Source: Argentina anserina
Lineage: Eukaryota; Streptophyta; Magnoliopsida; Rosales; Rosaceae
NCBI RefSeq assembly: GCF_933775445.1
Contig: NC_065874.1
Location: 14,217,001 to 14,281,000, forward strand
Direction of reading: 5' to 3'
Length of the DNA stretch: 64,000 nt
The notes below the pieces were generated by a model that was given only the letters and a program-made list of their open reading frames with translations, did no database searches and had not been told where the DNA came from. The translations under genes were made by a program, and so were the position numbers. Each line of letters begins with the position of its first letter. Position 1 is the stretch's first letter. Positions 41,810 to 54,394 of this stretch are shown here, piece by piece.

Positions 41810-44537
41810 ATGTATGAAGCCTTCCCCTCCACCGGAAACCATGGTCGAAGAGAGATTTCACCTTCTAACGGCAACCCATTTCACAAAGCAGCTCACTTTC
41901 TCAAACCCATTTCCCATTCCTCCTCTATTACTCACCAACCTCTTCTCAACCTCCCTCATTCCTTGAACCCAACAAAACACATTCTCAAACCCGAATTCCT
42001 CGGATGGCAACGCGGTCAGAACGAGTGGAAAGCTTGGGTTAAAGCATTGGCTCCACAACACCGATCCACATGGAAGAAAACTGGCATTCACGAACCCATC
42101 TTAAACTCCACGTACCAAATCAAACGAGACAATGATTTGCTGTTTGGTCTTGCAGAGTCTCTACAAGGCTCTCTTAAGCCAACACCTTTGTGTTCCCTTG
42201 GGGTGAGGCCACTTTCACATTGGAGGATGCCATGGTTTTGGGGGGCTTTACGGTTTCAGGGGAGTCTGTTTTCAGTTCTATTCAAACCAGAGAAATGAAA
42301 GAAATAGAGAACAGACTTGAAAAGGAGCGGAATGAGATTATAAAAGGGAGATGTAGGAAGGCTCAGACAGGCACTTGGTTCAAGAAGTTCATCAACAGTG
42401 GGAGGGAATTGGAGCACGAAGCATTCATTGCATATTGACTCTCCAGGTATGTTTTCAACAGTCGAATAAGCATGTTATATCGATTGCGATTCGTTTAGCT
42501 AGGGGAGTGAAGATTTCGCTTGCGCGAGCTGTTCTTGCCAGCATTTATAAAGATTTGAGGTTACTAGGGAATGCAATTGCTAATTCTAGGACTAGTGATG
42601 AGTATGATGATGCTGTAGAAATGAGACTGAAGTGGCCGTTGCAATTTGTTCAAGTTTGGGCATCGGAGAGACTGAGAGAGTGTTGGAACTTGGTCCATTG
42701 GCCAATGCTGTCAGGGATGATAAGCCAAGGTTGGCTCGGTGGGATAAAGTAAATGGTTCTAGTGTGGAAGATGTGAGAATGGTTTTAGATTCTGCCGGTG
42801 AAGGTTTCGTGTGGCGCCCTTATGCCATGGCCATTGAGAACTTGAGTGTTCCTAAATACTGTTTGGAAAAGGAAATGTGGGTTGGTCCTGATTTGGATGA
42901 TGAGTTCCTGTCACTTGCGTTGTGTTTGAGGGCGACTAAGCTGTATGGATTTGGTACTACGGAGGAATACAATCCCCATAGGGTAGCATTGGAGGATGTC
43001 ATGGTTTTCAGAGGGTTTTCGGTTTCTGGGGACTCTGTTTTCAGTCCACTTGAAAGCATTGAACTGAAAGAAGTGGAAGAGCAAGAAGTTAAGAAACCAG
43101 GGCAACCAAATGGCTGCAGAAGTTTGTGAACAGTGGGAGTGAACTGGAGCATGAAGCTTTTCTTGCCTTATGGTTGTCAAGGTATGTGTTTCATAATCTT
43201 GATAGGTATATAGTACAAAAGCGTGTTATTCCCATTGCAGTTCATTTAGCTAGGGGAACTCGAATTACGCTTGCACAGCCTGTTCTTGCTGATATTATAA
43301 TGATTTGAGTTTGTTGAAGAAGACAATTGTAGCTTCAAATGAATTAAAGACTGGGGATTGTGTCTTAAAGATCAAACCCAAGTCGCTGTTTAAATTAGTC
43401 CAGGTTTGGGCATGGGAAAGATTTCCAACGCTTATGCCAGTATCCAATGCCATGAATTATGCTGACCCGAGATTGGCTCGATGGGATCAAGTAAATGGTC
43501 TGAGTATTGAAATATTAAGAAGTGTTTTAGACTCAGCTGGAGATGCCTTCATGCGGCGTCCATATGCCATGGCCATTGAGAACTGGAAGTTTCCGAAATA
43601 TTACTCTGAAAAGGAAATGTGGGTTGGTTCTGATTTGAATGATGAGTTCCTGCCATTTTTCATATGCTTGAGGGTGATAGAGGTAGTTGAATTTGATACT
43701 AGGAACCAATACCTTCCACATCGAGTAGCTAAGCAATTCAGATATGATCAAGATATTCCATGTAAGATTCCTGAATCCAAAGTATTTGCAATGAGGAATT
43801 TGAGATCAGAGGATTCTACATTCCATCCAGACTTTCAAAGCCAGATGTTAGTGCAAGATACTTCAAGTGGTGGAATGAATCAGTTTCAGGTCTCAAGGAC
43901 ACAAGTGAGGCTGCTATGCCACGAAAGAAAGCAAAGAGGCAGAAGGAATCCGTGTCGGGTCTTAGAAACTGTACCATACCAAAACTGAAAAAAACCAAAA
44001 TGCATGGGAGAATCACTACCAATGACTAAACATGTCTCTTTAGATCATAGATCTGCCCCAAATAAAGTTATAGTGGGTTCTAAGATAAGGAAGAAGATTA
44101 ATGATTTTGTTCTTCCATCAGTTTCTGTTCCAGTGTATTCAGGAAAGTTAGAGCTGGTGTCAGAAGGAAAGAATGATGGTAACGTTCCTTTTGTTCTGCC
44201 AGGATTTTCTCCCAATTGTTGTATGATGGAAGCTGAAGCTTCAATTGACGAAGATGCACTAACCTTAGCAGAAATTCGGAAATATTGTAAGAAACAGGAA
44301 ACTGCTAATACAAGAATATGTGGTCACCATAAGAAGCTAACAGGTCAACCCCAAAGTCTGGCACCTTCAACTGGAGAACTATATGTTGATACCATGAAGT
44401 CGGACAGGTTGGAAGCTAGAGGTCCGATAGATGAAGATGGACCAACTTATAAGAAAATTTTGAACATTCTAAGAAACAAAACAATGATGAAACTAAAACA
44501 AGTCATGACAGTGAGAAATTGTCAGATCAAGGCTTGA
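41810..44537 (+). pseudogene. Fused double PMD pseudogene (two partial copies head to tail)
   Basis: Copy A runs from the ATG at 41810 to about 42988: N-terminal block NPFHKAAHFLKP, WGEATFTLEDAMVLGGF, ELEHEAF, IAIRLARGVKISLA, WRPYAMAIEN and finally NPHRVA. Immediately after HRVA, in the same frame, the sequence jumps back to LEDVMVFRGFSVSGDSVFSPLES, a block that normally lies about 250 residues earlier. This starts copy B, which proceeds through HEAFLALWLSRYVF, VQVWAWERF, RRPYAMAIENW and HRVAKQFRYDQDIP to a tail ending at 44537. Copy A is broken by a frameshift near 42175, TGA at 42436-42438 (a Trp codon in paralogues), and shifts near 42460 and 42665. Copy B has shifts near 43110, 43295 and 43840-44000. 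It looks like unequal crossing-over between two adjacent genes. Confidence 0.85.
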
Positions 44538-47139
44538 GAGTATAGTGAGCATGTTGAAAGAAAATTATTCTTGAAGCAACTTGTAAGGTAAAGCAAATGA
44601 TACAAAGCCTCCTTTGATTTGTTTATTTTGAAAAACCTGTTATATTTACTGCATTAGCTTCCTTGTATACTACTGATGAAACGTTGCGAGTGTTATAAGA
44701 CACCCATACTTGTAGCAGTCCTCTCGTCATTACAGTTCAACCTTCTGTGTATGTGATAAATCGGTGTTAAAAGCGCATGTCATGATTATCGTTTACTTGG
44801 TGTTGTAGCTCTTGCATGCTTTTATCATTCCTCTCATAATTAATTTTCTGATGTTTTATTTAAGTGCTATGCAGGGAGAAGCAAACTCTGTCAAAAACAT
44901 TATTAGTAGATAATTTATGGATTGAAGCAGAATGCAGTTGGAATCTCTTGGTGAGTAATAATTTCTAACTTTTTGATCAAAGCCTTGAATTTACATGTGC
45001 AAAACTGTAAACCACCAATGTGTTCAGCAAACAATTACATGTAAACTTGCTACACACACGTCTCTTATGTTGAAAACAGTATTCATATCATGAGTCCATT
45101 AATCTTGTAACTTCAGAACAAAGCTATTGACCTGCATAGTATCCTCCTATCCTGACTCTCCAAGAACTGTGGACTAACAGTATTCATATCATGAGTCTAA
45201 CAGGATATATGGGTGCATGTTTAGTACATTCATTTTCTTGGTAATGCTCCTGACCCGAAAGAAAATTATAGAGATCTCTGCTGGTTGCAGTGCTAGTGCT
45301 GAAGATAGCTCTTACTTCACATATATATAAGGCCATTTTTTTGTAATGAAGCTCTGTCCTTTCTGTCCTTTGATATTAACGCTTGTGCAGTTTCACTTTT
45401 TCCCTTCCATGCATACTTTTTTTTTTGGTAAGAAAAAAACGTCTGACCTTGATCTATTCCGGGACCGATTGCTGGTGTCAAGTCAACAACAGCACCACAA
45501 CCAGATAGTATTTCATACCAGAAACTGTTTCTCGTCATAATTCTTTAGGATGGTGCTAGACAAAATATTACAGGGTTGTCTAAAGTTGCAGTATTGAGAC
45601 TTGAGAAGTTAGGAGTTTGAGAAAAAGGTCCCTTTAGTCAGATAACCCCAGAAGTTCATTCTACTACTTCCAGACTGCCACTCCTTCCTTTCCTTTCCTT
45701 TCAGTTTAAAATGGAGTATTCTCTTTGTTTTTTTTTCCATGACTTCGTCCTATGAATATTGTAACTATTATATGAAGGCTCTTCATTACAAAACTTATCA
45801 GACTTGGACAAGTTATTTTTTCGATTGAGTTGTTGGATGGTTAATTAACTAAAATAAATATATGCTCATAGGAGCTCGATCTTATCGGAGAACTTGGTAT
45901 ACTGTAAAATGAACATGGTATGAAGTTCCATTGAACAATAATGAAACTTAATGAACTATTTCTAAGGTCATGCTGTGTATACTTCCTTTCTTTTAATCAC
46001 AAATTCAAATTGTTGGTGGACAGAATCAGATTAATTCATCAACAGTTTTATTCTATATCTTAGTATTTTGCTATATTTTTGTTGAGGGCATTTGCCGGGT
46101 TGTTTTCGTTTTAGATTAAACTCTTGTCTTGTTTCTCCCATTTAGCATGTATTATACGGAGGACGTTTTTTCCCTTTGATGCAGGGAAGGGAGGCCAAGA
46201 GTAGAACTCGTAAAATATGAGGAACTTTGTCTTTTGTGGATATCCCATTGCTCTTGGTAACGAGTTCTTCAAATTCAGTTGAACTTGGGATTTTGTACTT
46301 GCAACTCACCGTAAACTTTCAGGCGGTGTGACTTTGTTGTCAACCTAAGAACTTGTTGTACTTTCTTGTTTTCCTGAGATACTTCAAGACGTGTCTACCC
46401 GTTCTCTTTTTGCATAATGGAAAGTGCAGTTGGAATGACCGGGGTCCATAATTTGTAAGAAATGATTGAGCAGCAAGTTTTCGAAAGGTCCACCTGTTGG
46501 AATTCCCCTTGGAGTTGGTTGCAAGAAACAGTCGGATAGTTGAGATGTAACAAGACTTTGGGATAGATCATGACAAATTACTATGAAATGGTTACAAGGT
46601 GAAGCGAGTTGCCAAGTGAACTGAGAATAGGGTGTCTTGTATGTACTGTAATTCATTATTTTCGAAGGAGAGATGAGTATTAGACTGTTGATTGACAAAA
46701 CAATCAATGTTTCAAATTTCAAACTATCGACGACGGACCAATTATGTAAATCCTTCTCTTTGGCAACAAAACTCAATTAGTTTATCTAACTTATAGGTAA
46801 TTCCGTGATTGTATAAGAGAAACGTGCCTTTTACTTCCGAAGTACTACGCGATCGATCGATCCTGTATAAACCGAACGAATTCTTCAGAAGCAATCTTCT
46901 TCCTCGTCATTCTTTCTCATTAGTTTATGAAGAGAAATCGCTAAACGCGTTGATGTAGAAAGTAGTCATAGCACTGTAGTAGCGAGCTCGCTTCTAGGGT
47001 TCGTATGCCATCCCAAAATCTCTTTTTCTTTCTTAGGTACTCGATCATCATTTTGTTTCGACAGTCAGAGTTGGCCAACCGTTAAACTGAAGCATGCAAT
47101 GTCGGATTCTCCTATCATGCATATGCATGCAGGGAGCAT
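44538..47139. other. Intergenic DNA
   Basis: About 2.6 kb without a recognised gene. A 130-codon minus-strand frame at 46384-46776 shows no family motif, signal peptide or supporting context, and I do not call it. A short word, ATTCATATCATGAGTC, occurs twice (about 45081 and 45183). Confidence 0.4.
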
Positions 47140-49830
47140 ATATGGTTGATGATTTCAGCACTAGGCTCGGTGTACATCTGGCTGTTTGCATGCCACCATC
47201 GATCTTCTGCATTCGAGCTATCCTCTTTTTTTCTACCAAATCACAAAAAACCAAACTGGTAACATCTGCCTCTTCCCATAGTACTACTGTCAATGTGGAC
47301 CAAATAGCTCTCACTCAATCACTCGGCTTGTGAAGAACAAAGATCTTGCCCAGCTGCAAGAGTTGGGAGGGGTTGAAGGAGTAGCATGACTAGCATTACA
47401 GCTCAAGCCAGATGAAAGACCCAACAGTACTCATCCTCTTAGGCTGTGCGGTACTTTCTCTTGGTTTTGACATCACCAAAAACATGGATTCAGAAAAGGG
47501 TGTACGTACTAATAATGGTGAAACCTTATTGCTCGCAATCTTTCAAAACATTTTCGTGTCTGCAATTAGCGATTACCAGCAAAGCAGACCTTCGGTCCGT
47601 TACAATATCCAAATTGAGGCGTTGGGAGGTGGCGGGAGGCAAAAGATTTATGCTTCTGTAAGGTTTGGGATGTGATTCTCTTGAATATTGGAGATCGGGT
47701 GCTGGCTTATGGATTACTTGTACAAGGCCATTGTTTGCAAGTTGACGAATGACAAGAACTGATAGCCATGTTGAAATCAGTCACCATCATAATCCCTTCC
47801 TTTCTTTTCTGGAACAAAAAATACACATGAACACGGTCGAATGCTAGTCACATCAGTTGGGATGAGCACAACGTGGGGTGAGATGGGGCACTAGTGAAAA
47901 GACATGCACCTCTGCAATGCAAGAACGTCTAGAGAAGCTAAAATTCGATAATAGGTAAAGTTGCTATGGTAGTTGCTTTCTGTGTTCTTGTAGTCTTGTT
48001 AGGTCATCAGTATTTCACGGGGAATACCAGGGATGAGAATGGACAGAAAGACTTCAATGGCAGCAAGAAAGAAGTTAATAAGCGCAGTCATTGGGATTGT
48101 CGCGGCTGCGGTTTCCATTGTTGTGAGGCCTCTCATTAGCATTAGTTCTTAGTGTCGCCTATTCCAAGAGGAGAATGATGGCTGACAAAGCAATGGATCT
48201 GAAACTCTCTGCATGTGAGACCATGGGATCTGTTACCACAGTTTGTGAAACAGGTACTCTTACTCTAAACAAGATGGAGGTGACCAAATTCTGGTTAGGT
48301 TTTTGTGTTCCTTGGAAGAAGAGGAAGCTTATTCATCAAATATTTCTCCTGATCTTCATTTGATTTTAGAACGAGTTTGTCTCAATACAACGAAGAGTTG
48401 CAGCATTCTCCATGTTGAAGCGTTTGATCCACAGAATATGCGAAGCTGGGTTTCGATGAAGAGGAACGCAGACGACAGAGACGACACAAATTCAGGTACA
48501 TTGGAAAGGGGCTGCAGAGATAATACTTGAAATGTGTTTAAATTACTACATTCCCTCTGAACTCGTTAAAGATATGGATGAAAGTGAAAAATGAGTTTTG
48601 AGGAATTATTCAAGGTACGGCAGATAGCATACTTCGATGCGCTGCGTTTGCGCACAAAGAAGTTCAAACAGATCATAACCACAAAACTATGTTGAAAGAA
48701 GAAGGATTGACCTTACTGGGACTCACAGGTCTTAGAGATCCATGTCGTCCAGAAGCTAAGAAAGCAGTTGAAGACTGTCAATATGCTGGGGTGAATGTCA
48801 AAATGATCACAGGTGACAATATTCTCACCGCAAAAGCCATAGCAACAGAATGGAGATACTCAAGCCCAGTGATAGACATTTTCAGTGCAGCAGTGATCAA
48901 CGGCATGGAGTTTCAAAGCTACACTGACAAGGGGAAAAAGAGCTGGACAATATTTGTGTGATGGCGAAGTCTTCCGCCGCTGATATGCTTCTAATGGTGC
49001 GATGCTTGAAGCAGAAAAGACTGCAATTGCAGTGACCCGAGGGTGGCGCTACTGATGCACCAGCAATGGAAGAAGCAAATGTAAAGCTATCTATGGGAAT
49101 TCGAGCAGAAGTACCCAAAGAAAGCTCAGCTATTATAATCACAGATGATAACTTTGCTTCAGTGGTCAGTGTTTTGGAATGTGGAAGATGTGTTTATCAC
49201 AATAGGCTGAAGCTTGTTCAATTCCAGCTAACAGCAAATGTTACTCGTCTTCTGATCAATTTTGCAGCAACAGCTTCATCAAGGAAAGTCACATTCACCA
49301 TAGTTCGTTCAATTTGGTTAAACATGATTATGGATACACTGCTAGCCCTGGCTCTTTCCGAGGACAAACCCACAAAATTTCTGATGGAAAAGAAGCCCGT
49401 GGGCAGAACTGAGCCCTACATCACCAACGTCAATGTGGGAAGTAGGAACATCTAGGCTCAACCTCTCTACCAGACAAAAATCCTCTTGATATTTTGTGGG
49501 GAGCAATGTTTGGTGTTAATGATAAGGTAAATGGCACCTTGATCTTTAATACTGGTGTATTTTGCCAGGTATTCAATGAGCGTAATGCAAGGAAGCTTGA
49601 GAAGAAGGATATCCTTAGGAATATCAACACCTCTAAATTGTATATGGAGATAATTGCAATGGAAATTATTCTACAGTGTGGCAGTGGAATTTCTAGGCAG
49701 AATTGAAGATCTAGAAAGGTTGAACTACAGGTTATGAGGAGTATCTCTAGGAATTGCAGCCAATTTTTGGCCAATCGATTGGGTTGTTAAGTGCATACCT
49801 GTGCCTCAGAAACCCAATTTCCACTACCTG
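47140..49830 (+). pseudogene. Autoinhibited Ca2+-ATPase (ACA12/13-like) pseudogene
   Basis: A decayed P2B-type calcium pump, the family that exports Ca2+ across the plasma membrane under calmodulin control. Recognisable blocks in order: LQELGGVEGVA (about 47356), LLNIGDRVLAYGLLVQGHCLQVDE (47675-47745), a transmembrane-like VVAFCVLVVLLGHQYFTGNT (47970-48025), RMMADKAMDLKLSACETMGS (48170-48230), LTLNKMEVTKFWLG, GLTGLRDPCRPEAKKAVEDC and MITGDNILTAKAIATEW (48720-48850), VKLSMGIRAEVPKESSAII (49080-49140), DNFASVVSVL, NMIMDTLLALAL and KPVGRTEPYIT (49150-49430), then FNERNARKLEKKDI (about 49575-49615). The phosphorylation motif DKTGT is reduced to ETGT near 48250, so the catalytic Asp is gone. Multiple shifts and stops separate the blocks. 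No introns are seen, as in the intronless ACA12/13 branch. The 5' limit is uncertain. Confidence 0.85.
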
Positions 49831-50567
49831 AAGATGAAGATGAACTGAAGAACAGAGCTCCAGTAGAAGCTTGAAAGGAAAGACGGGGCTCAAGATGCAT
49901 CATGAATTGATCAGATTAGACCTTTGTGAATATATCAGGCAACGCCTAGGTTTAGGTCAGATAGGATCTGATTAGTGCATCTAATACTTTGTTTCTGTTA
50001 GTATATTAGTAGTGTAGCAATTCGGAATTGTGGGAATGCAATCTGTGAAGCAAATATCTTCATATATGTCAACCAGCGATTAGAAAAAACAACAAACAAA
50101 ATACACAGCAAATCATACAAGTATATGATGATCTCAAACCGATATGCTAGAAACATAATTAGGATAACAGTTATCAAATTATTGTAGTAATTATAAGGAA
50201 CATCTGCCTGCCAACAAAGGGCTATCCTATATCTTTACCAATATCAAGTTCATGAGACCTCTGCATATGTTTATTCTTTGATGATTCATCAGATACTAAA
50301 CTAGTAAACTGGAATCTATCAATGCTAACTAAAAGGTATATATTTACCAAGAAAGACTAAAATTTTAGAATTAATGGCAATTCCTGTATGGCTATGTGTT
50401 ATTTCGATCGAGGACTGGTTTTTATGCAGCATCATCCTCCCACAACACTAAAATAAAACACACTGTGCATGCATGACCACAAAATCTCTTTCTCAATTTC
50501 ATTCAGTATATATAGGCAAAGCAAGAGAGCAACTACATAAGAGTAATTTACATCAAGCCTACAATGT
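49831..50567. other. Intergenic DNA
   Basis: No gene seen. It separates the convergent ATPase pseudogene and Ole e 1-like gene, and contains the latter's 3' flank. Confidence 0.4.
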
Positions 50568-52399
50568 TCAAATGCAGTATGCTGGTACACTAGATGGTCG
50601 ATAGACAAAAGTTTTGATGGTGTGAGAATAACCTGATGGGTGATTATAACTGAACTTTACCCCTGAACTAGTACCCCTGAGATGAGTGCAGTGCTCATGG
50701 AAGCTGCTGATAGGTCGTGCTAGGCAAGCATCCCAGCGGTCACTCTCAGGCATTGTCTCTGCCACTGTATATCTCCCCTTAGCATTCGTGAATGCCTGGT
50801 AATTTAGAACTTCCCCAGATTTTGTGATACATAGAACAGCCACCTCAGCACCTGCAAAAAGTCGAACCTATACATAATATATCCATATAAACACATAATA
50901 GAATGTCAACATTCCAGTAATGTACTGGGCTAAAAATGTATATGCGTCTAGAGAGTTAAAAGCCTATGCATCCTCTGTATCTTTTTTAACTTCATACCCA
51001 ATTCAAATAATACAGGTCACCTGAAATTGACATGAATGTTAACCAAATCAATATATAGCAATTGAGAATACAAACTAACAGATACAAACATCAACCAACA
51101 AAACTTGAAAGAGAATCCTAGCTCATTGAGAACATATGAAGATTATACGTTTGTTTTAACAACTTCAAAACATTCCCAAAGACCCAAGTACTTGGACCAG
51201 AAAACAAATATTAATAAACTGAATTAATGTATGCATGAATATGATGAAAGTAGAAGTTCAAGAACAGATGAAGTTCAGACAGAAATTCTTCTTAATTGAT
51301 CATTTTTGGAATGAAGGTTCTATCATAGGGGGAACAGTCCAATTCAGAAAGTTAAATGTTCAATTAGGGGAAATGGGAAATGGAAACTAGCAGCCATGAA
51401 GCAACAGATTACCAAGACGTATTTGATTAAACCCTACAACATCCTTTGTAATCAATAAGATGATAGTCCAGTTGTTCTGCACCGCACCCACTCAGAAATT
51501 CGTGAATACCAACATAAGATCATTTCAATCTAGCAGGACATAAATAAATGTTTTGTTCATATGACATTAGTTATGCCTACTACGATCTGCCTGAAGTACA
51601 TAACATCAAATCATCAGGTCTTGGTTCGCACAAGAAAGGTTTCTAGAAATTGCAATTACATAGACATCAATGCAAATAGAGACTGAAATATAATTAACGA
51701 AATATTCAAATGGGAATACTGGAAGAGAATTGTACAGAAGTAACAGAACAATGCAATATATCATCGTTCCAGCTTTATGACCTTTAAAATGAGAAAAAAA
51801 AAATCTCTTCAAGCAAGAACACAGGTTGCATCTAAACAATCGAAATAGCCAAATTATATAACCATTACTGGTTCACGAATTTCTTAAATCCAAATACATT
51901 AATCCTCATTCAAGAACTAGGTGAAAACATTTTGTACATCATAATATCAACAAAGAGGAAAAGAAAACCAAAATATCAGATTGGTAGAGCAATCAAACAA
52001 ACAAACAAACAAAACCACGGCAATTCAAATTCGCAATATCTCCTTTTCTGTGACATTGAAAACTTTCTCTGAGCAATCAATTCAATTATATGCAAAACAC
52101 ATGATGATGATGATGATGATGATAACCAGCCAAAAGAAATTCCAACCCATACACCCAGAAAGCTAATATTCAATAATGAAATCAAAAAGTGCATTACAGG
52201 GTGATTTGATTTGAGGAGAGAGAGAAAGAGAGAGAGAGGGAGAAAGAGAGAACGGACCTTCAAGAATATGATCTTCAGGTCCGAGAGCGGAGTCGCCACA
52301 AACATCACAGATAACTCTGCCGTGGATTTCACCAGTCCAAGCTCCAATGCTGGAAATGAAGACCGTCAAGATGACAAGGCTCAGCGACAACTTGTTCAT
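50568..52399 (-). CDS. Ole e 1-like extracellular protein, two exons, 141 aa
   Basis: Exon 1 is 52399-52258 and exon 2 is 50851-50568 (minus strand). The 1406-bp intron has GT at 52257-52256 and a TTTTTGCAG acceptor ending at 50852; joining them keeps the frame (GGT Gly at the junction). Residues 1-20 (MNKLSLSLVILTVFISSIGA) are a signal peptide. The mature protein starts with GEIHGRVICDVCGD, the conserved N-terminal motif of the pollen Ole e 1 family. It continues with GAEVAVLC, FTNAKGRYTVAETM, and WDACLARP...HCTHL, covering the disulfide cysteines. Such proteins are secreted and many sit in pollen or cell walls; the precise role is unknown. The length is normal for the family and no lesion is seen. 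A GA-rich tract (52213-52250) lies in the intron beside the exon 1 donor. Confidence 0.9.
52100..52255. repeat. ATG/GA microsatellites in the Ole e 1-like intron
   Basis: (ATG)n at about 52101-52122 and a GA-rich run at 52213-52250, ending a few bases from the splice donor of exon 1. Confidence 0.75.
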
Positions 52400-53408
52400 C
52401 TCTGCTTTCTTGTTTGTGTCACTGTTTCTGTCTTCCCCTTATTATAAGCAAAGGTAGGTGTCGGAGTCCTTCAACTTTCTTAGGCTTTGTTTGGCTGATT
52501 CAGTGTCGGTGAACCTGTGAAGGAATCATATACTACCCTAAACCAAAAGTTCATTTCCACCCAACGATGTGTAGAAGTTGATAAGAAATTTTTAATACCA
52601 ACATTTAGTAACTAGACTCGTCCACAAGTTGAACACCAAAAACTTAATTGTTAACATATTTTTTTATTATATTTTTTCATCTCAACTGGTTAGATTTTAG
52701 GTCTATATAAGTAGATTATTTTTATAAATTTTCAGCCAATTTGATAATGGTTAAGCTATCAAAATATATCAAATTAGTGAACAAACTAAAATTGTCAAAT
52801 ATGAATTATTCAAGTGCATAATAAGTAAATCAATGAATGTCTTAATAATTTTAAATTTGAACAAAAAATTATAATGATGATCTACTCATATATATTTTAC
52901 AAACTAAATAGTCGAGATCTGAATATAAGATTGAAAAATTGGTGAATCTCTTTGGTCTTCGACTAGTCCTAAATAAGATGGTCCTAATTAGAAAGACCCC
53001 CTTAGTATGTAATCTCAAACCATTAGTATTAATATTTTAATTTCTTTTAATAATAATAAAATATGTACTAAAATTTTAATTGTTTGTTCAAATTAATGCA
53101 AGTGCAAAGTGGTACTCTAAATGGCTGAGAGAGACTCAATTTATGAAATTCTAACTCTTTGATGGACTAGGAGTCTAGGACTAATTAGAGCAAATGCACT
53201 CAATCCCACTCATTACGGCCTTAAAAGCATCAACAACAACTCATGCAAAATTTCTCTATTATAAAAGATGAAATCACAAAATCTTTATAAAAAATTTTAC
53301 GAACTCCAACATACTCTTCTATATTATTTGACAAAATTAAATGCATTCATGCCCTAATGTAATGAATGTATAAAAATATTATATATTTTTTCTAATTAAA
53401 GAATATTG
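52400..53408. other. Promoter of the Ole e 1-like gene and AT-rich intergenic DNA
   Basis: The first ~100 bp should hold the minus-strand promoter; TTATAATAAG on the minus strand near 52440-52449 is TATA-like. Beyond that I see nothing. Confidence 0.4.
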
Positions 53409-54300
53409 ATATTTGTTACAGAAGAATGCAATACGCATCAAATAGGGAGAATCATCATCTTTATTCATTGATAAGGGATGCCTTTATATAGGCATTACAT
53501 TGATTATCTTGTAGATTCAAGGATTATATATCCTTCCTTATCTAGACTAATAGGGCTGGACTCGGTTCTATCGGTTCGGTTTAAGAGCACTAATTGAAAA
53601 CCGAAACCGAGATCTCGGTTTTGAATTTCTCAAAACCGAAATCGAAAAAATATTTATTAACCACAGTTTCGGTTAACCTACAATTCAGTACAGTTCGGTT
53701 TCGGTTAGATAACCTATTATTTGTAATAACTTTTCACACTTGACTTAAAACAAAAGTTAAAATCAAAGTAAATTAGTAAGCTACAAGTTTAGTACTTCAA
53801 ATTAGTAAATAAGTAAACTAGATTGCAATAAGTTAGAAACAACAAATAAAATCAACAAAGTTACGATAGAGTATTAACCAAAACGTAATATTTAATGAGT
53901 TAAAGACTGTGAGCAATTAAATTAGACATTTCGAGGCCATAATCATGTAAAATCATGTATATCGTATGTAACTTTTAGTCAATAAAAACATGACATACAC
54001 CTATTACTATATTAAATATTAATAATTAAATACATATATGTCGATTCAGTTCGGTTCAGTTTGATCGGTTTTTTACACGGACGAAATCACAAACCGAAAC
54101 CGAACTATTCAATTTGATATTAAAACCGGAACTGATATATTGATTTTGTTCAGTTTCGGTTTTTCGGTGTCGGTTCTGTACGGTTTTGGTCGGTTTTCGG
54201 TTTTTCGGTGTCTAAAAGTCCACCCCTATAGACTAACATATACTAATTAGGACAAGATACACCGAAAAATTACGAAGAGTAATTCTCCTACAACAATATT
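53409..54300 (-). mobile_element. Copia-type solo LTR, split by a hAT element
   Basis: An LTR spanning 53414-54295 with TGTT...AACA ends and the perfect duplication ATATT (53409-53413, 54296-54300). After removing the nested hAT insertion (678 bp plus one 8-bp duplication) the LTR is about 196 bp. On the minus strand it opens TGTTGTAGGAGAATTACTC, similar to the solo LTR at 29362, and has a CCTATATAAAGG promoter-like word (plus 53492-53503). Confidence 0.85.
53543..54236. mobile_element. hAT-type MITE nested in the copia solo LTR
   Basis: An element at 53551-54228 (678 bp) with inverted ends TAGGGCTGGAC and GTCCACCCCTA and a perfect 8-bp duplication TAGACTAA (53543-53550, 54229-54236), the hAT signature. 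Subterminal regions are crowded with ACCGAAACCGA/TCGGTTTCGGT repeats on both strands. No transposase. Confidence 0.9.
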
Positions 54301-54394
54301 TGATTTTATTAACGTTTTTCTTTTTTAGAAATAGCAAGAGAGAGTTGTAAAAGCAACTAATAAAGTTTAGAGATTTTTCAATAAAGAAAAAAAA

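Noticed and set aside
46384..46776. 130-codon minus-strand frame
   Set aside because: No signal peptide, domain or promoter context, and AT-rich flanks; probably chance.
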